From Clostridiales bacterium UBA8960 (GTDB lineage: Bacteria > Bacillota > Clostridia > Peptostreptococcales > Acidaminobacteraceae), in NCBI GenBank assembly GCA_003482695.1, contig DMYC01000327.1, forward strand, positions 1-7,377: a DNA stretch of 7,377 nucleotides, read 5' to 3'. How positions within the stretch are numbered: the first letter of the stretch is position 1; the number at the start of each line of letters is the position of its first letter. The notes beneath the pieces were generated by a model. It was not told the origin of the DNA and searched no databases. It saw nothing but the letters and a program-made list of their open reading frames with translations. Of the stretch, positions 6,048 through 7,377 are shown piece after piece. A program made the translations under genes and the position numbers.

Positions 6048-7377
6048 ATGAATAAAAGACGCATTTTGATCGCCATCCTGATAAGTATGACACTTTTGCT
6101 TTTTGGCTGTTCCTATACCTATGATAAACTGGAAAATCCGATTCTCCCTGATTCACGTCCAGAATCGAACACGATGAGAAACCCTGAAATTGGCATTCAA
6201 ACCATAATCAATGAGGGGGATACCCAAACGGTTTCCGTGCACTATCCCAGTACAGGATACATTAAAATCGATAATACTTTAACGGAATTTGCCAACAACA
6301 GAATTGAGCTGTTTAACCAGGAGATTGCAAATATTCAATTGCACAAAGAAGAGAATTTGCCATATGAACTGCATATTGATTATGACATCGTTTACGAAAC
6401 AGCACATCATATTTCGATTCTTTTTACGGAAAGCAAGTTCTCAGGAGGCTCACAGTCCATATCGACTCGGTATACCTACACTTTCAATGTGGATCAAGGA
6501 CGCCAGCTGGCACTTAGGGATTTGTTTAAAGGCTCTTCGGCATACCTTGAGATTCTATCTCAATACGCACATAAAGCACTCATCACAGATAGAGTGCTAA
6601 ACATTTCACTCGATGAGGAATGGGTCACAAAAGGTGTCGCGCCGCTTGAATCGAATTTTAAGCAGTTTCTACTGAATGCCGATGGCATCACGATTCTTTT
6701 TGATAAATACCAGTTAGGTCCGGCTTTTATCGGCGAGCCTATGCTTGACATTCCATTTGATGTGTTCACGGCCCATATTGAACTTAAAGAGATCGCTTTG
6801 ATACCGGCACCCACTGAAAGCTATGAAGAGACTTCCGAAGGAACGTCAGAACTTGAAACGGAACCTGTGACAGAAGTTGAAGCAACCAGAGAAAAACAAG
6901 CAGACGAACCGATATTGACTAAACCTGCGATTCCTAAAAAAAGAATTGCGATAACGTTTGAGGATGGGCCTCATCCCATTTATACGGAGCTTATACTCGA
7001 TACGCTCAAGTCACGGAAAACCGTATCCACTTTCTTCGTGATTGGCAATCGGGCACTGGAGTATCCTGAAATGTTAATGCGCATTCACGATGAAGGCCAT
7101 CTGATCGGTAATCACAGCTGGAGTCACCCACAGCTTACAAGGCTCACAAATGAGAACATTCTCGATCAAATTTCGAAGACCCAAGACACGATAGCGGAGA
7201 TTACAGGATACACACCTTACTTATACAGACCACCATATGGCATATATAACGAAAATGTCGTAACACATGCTCGAATGCCAGCTATTTTATGGTCAATCGA
7301 CCCTAAAGATCTTTTATATCACGATGCTTCTTATATCACAAACTACGTTCTCGATCACGCATTTGATGGTGCCATCA
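6048..7377 (+). CDS. PdaC-like polysaccharide deacetylase lipoprotein (DUF4163/DUF3298 + NodB), 3' end cut by window edge
   Basis: 443 codons are visible, open at the right edge. The N-terminus is a lipoprotein signal: positive MNKRR, hydrophobic core, lipobox LFGC with C21. Residues about 50-245 resemble the DUF4163 plus DUF3298 pair of B. subtilis PdaC (for example YELHIDYDI at 106-114, and FKQFLLNADGITILFDKYQL at 204-223). An acidic Glu/Thr-rich linker (about 255-290) leads to a NodB carbohydrate esterase 4 domain from about 298. NodB motifs: TFEDGP (303-308), HSWSH (356-360; metal ligands H356 and H360 with D306), RPPYG (394-398) and WSIDPKDL (415-422). The last motif (usually LLHD) would lie beyond the edge. 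The family removes acetyl groups from peptidoglycan sugars or other polysaccharides, a typical lysozyme-resistance or wall-remodelling role outside the membrane. The canonical motif is TFDDGP; here the catalytic-base Asp is Glu (E305). Start ATG6048 follows AAAGG with 8 nt spacing. Confidence 0.9.
   Translation, partial: MNKRRILIAILISMTLLLFGCSYTYDKLENPILPDSRPESNTMRNPEIGIQTIINEGDTQTVSVHYPSTGYIKIDNTLTEFANNRIELFNQEIANIQLHKEENLPYELHIDYDIVYETAHHISILFTESKFSGGSQSISTRYTYTFNVDQGRQLALRDLFKGSSAYLEILSQYAHKALITDRVLNISLDEEWVTKGVAPLESNFKQFLLNADGITILFDKYQLGPAFIGEPMLDIPFDVFTAHIELKEIALIPAPTESYEETSEGTSELETEPVTEVEATREKQADEPILTKPAIPKKRIAITFEDGPHPIYTELILDTLKSRKTVSTFFVIGNRALEYPEMLMRIHDEGHLIGNHSWSHPQLTRLTNENILDQISKTQDTIAEITGYTPYLYRPPYGIYNENVVTHARMPAILWSIDPKDLLYHDASYITNYVLDHAFDGAI

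Noticed and set aside
6289..6814. Open frames at 6289-6600 (plus) and 6560-6814 (minus)
   Set aside because: Both overlap the deacetylase lipoprotein frame that starts at 6048 and has a full signal peptide, domain motifs and promoter.

Overview
The window looks like chromosomal DNA from a low-GC Gram-positive bacterium (Firmicutes, perhaps a clostridial lineage). The evidence is A/T-rich sequence, strong AGAAGGAG-type ribosome binding sites, sigmaA-type promoters, a lipoteichoic-acid-synthase-type sulfatase fold protein and a lipoprotein polysaccharide deacetylase with a PdaC-like layout. The last two argue for a walled, monoderm cell. I cannot fix the genus from sequence alone. No mobile element, CRISPR array, tRNA or rRNA was seen, and every coding region belongs to a family I recognise.

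Layout. (1) Bases 4138 down to 1 on the minus strand hold a three-gene operon, read as class II CPD photolyase, then an LtaS-type phosphoglycerol transferase, then SfsA. The first two genes overlap by 11 bp, and the third starts 13 bp after the second stops. SfsA runs off the left edge, probably with only a few residues missing. (2) A divergent regulatory gap (4139-4317) carries a clear promoter for the rightward gene, a weaker candidate promoter for the operon, and an imperfect palindrome lying between and over the two -35 elements. (3) Bases 4318-5517 on the plus strand encode an RlmI/RlmQ-family 23S rRNA methyltransferase that contains no cysteine at all. (4) A perfect 15-bp hairpin (5521-5562) serves as a shared terminator for this gene and the convergent DUF1904 gene (5911-5582, minus). 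(5) A second divergent gap (5912-6047) carries a promoter on each strand. (6) Bases 6048-7377 on the plus strand encode a lipoprotein with DUF4163-DUF3298-like and NodB deacetylase domains, cut off by the right edge.

How the genes fit together: two encode envelope functions (LtaS-type enzyme, peptidoglycan/polysaccharide deacetylase), one repairs UV-damaged DNA, one modifies rRNA, and SfsA and DUF1904 are conserved proteins of poorly known role. The photolyase-LtaS-SfsA cluster is tightly co-translated, but no shared pathway is obvious. I did not find a convincing new multi-gene system. The points most worth checking are the cysteine-free rRNA methyltransferase, the Asp-to-Glu change at the catalytic-base position of the NodB domain, and the palindrome in the divergent promoter region. 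No gene-free stretch exceeds 300 bases.
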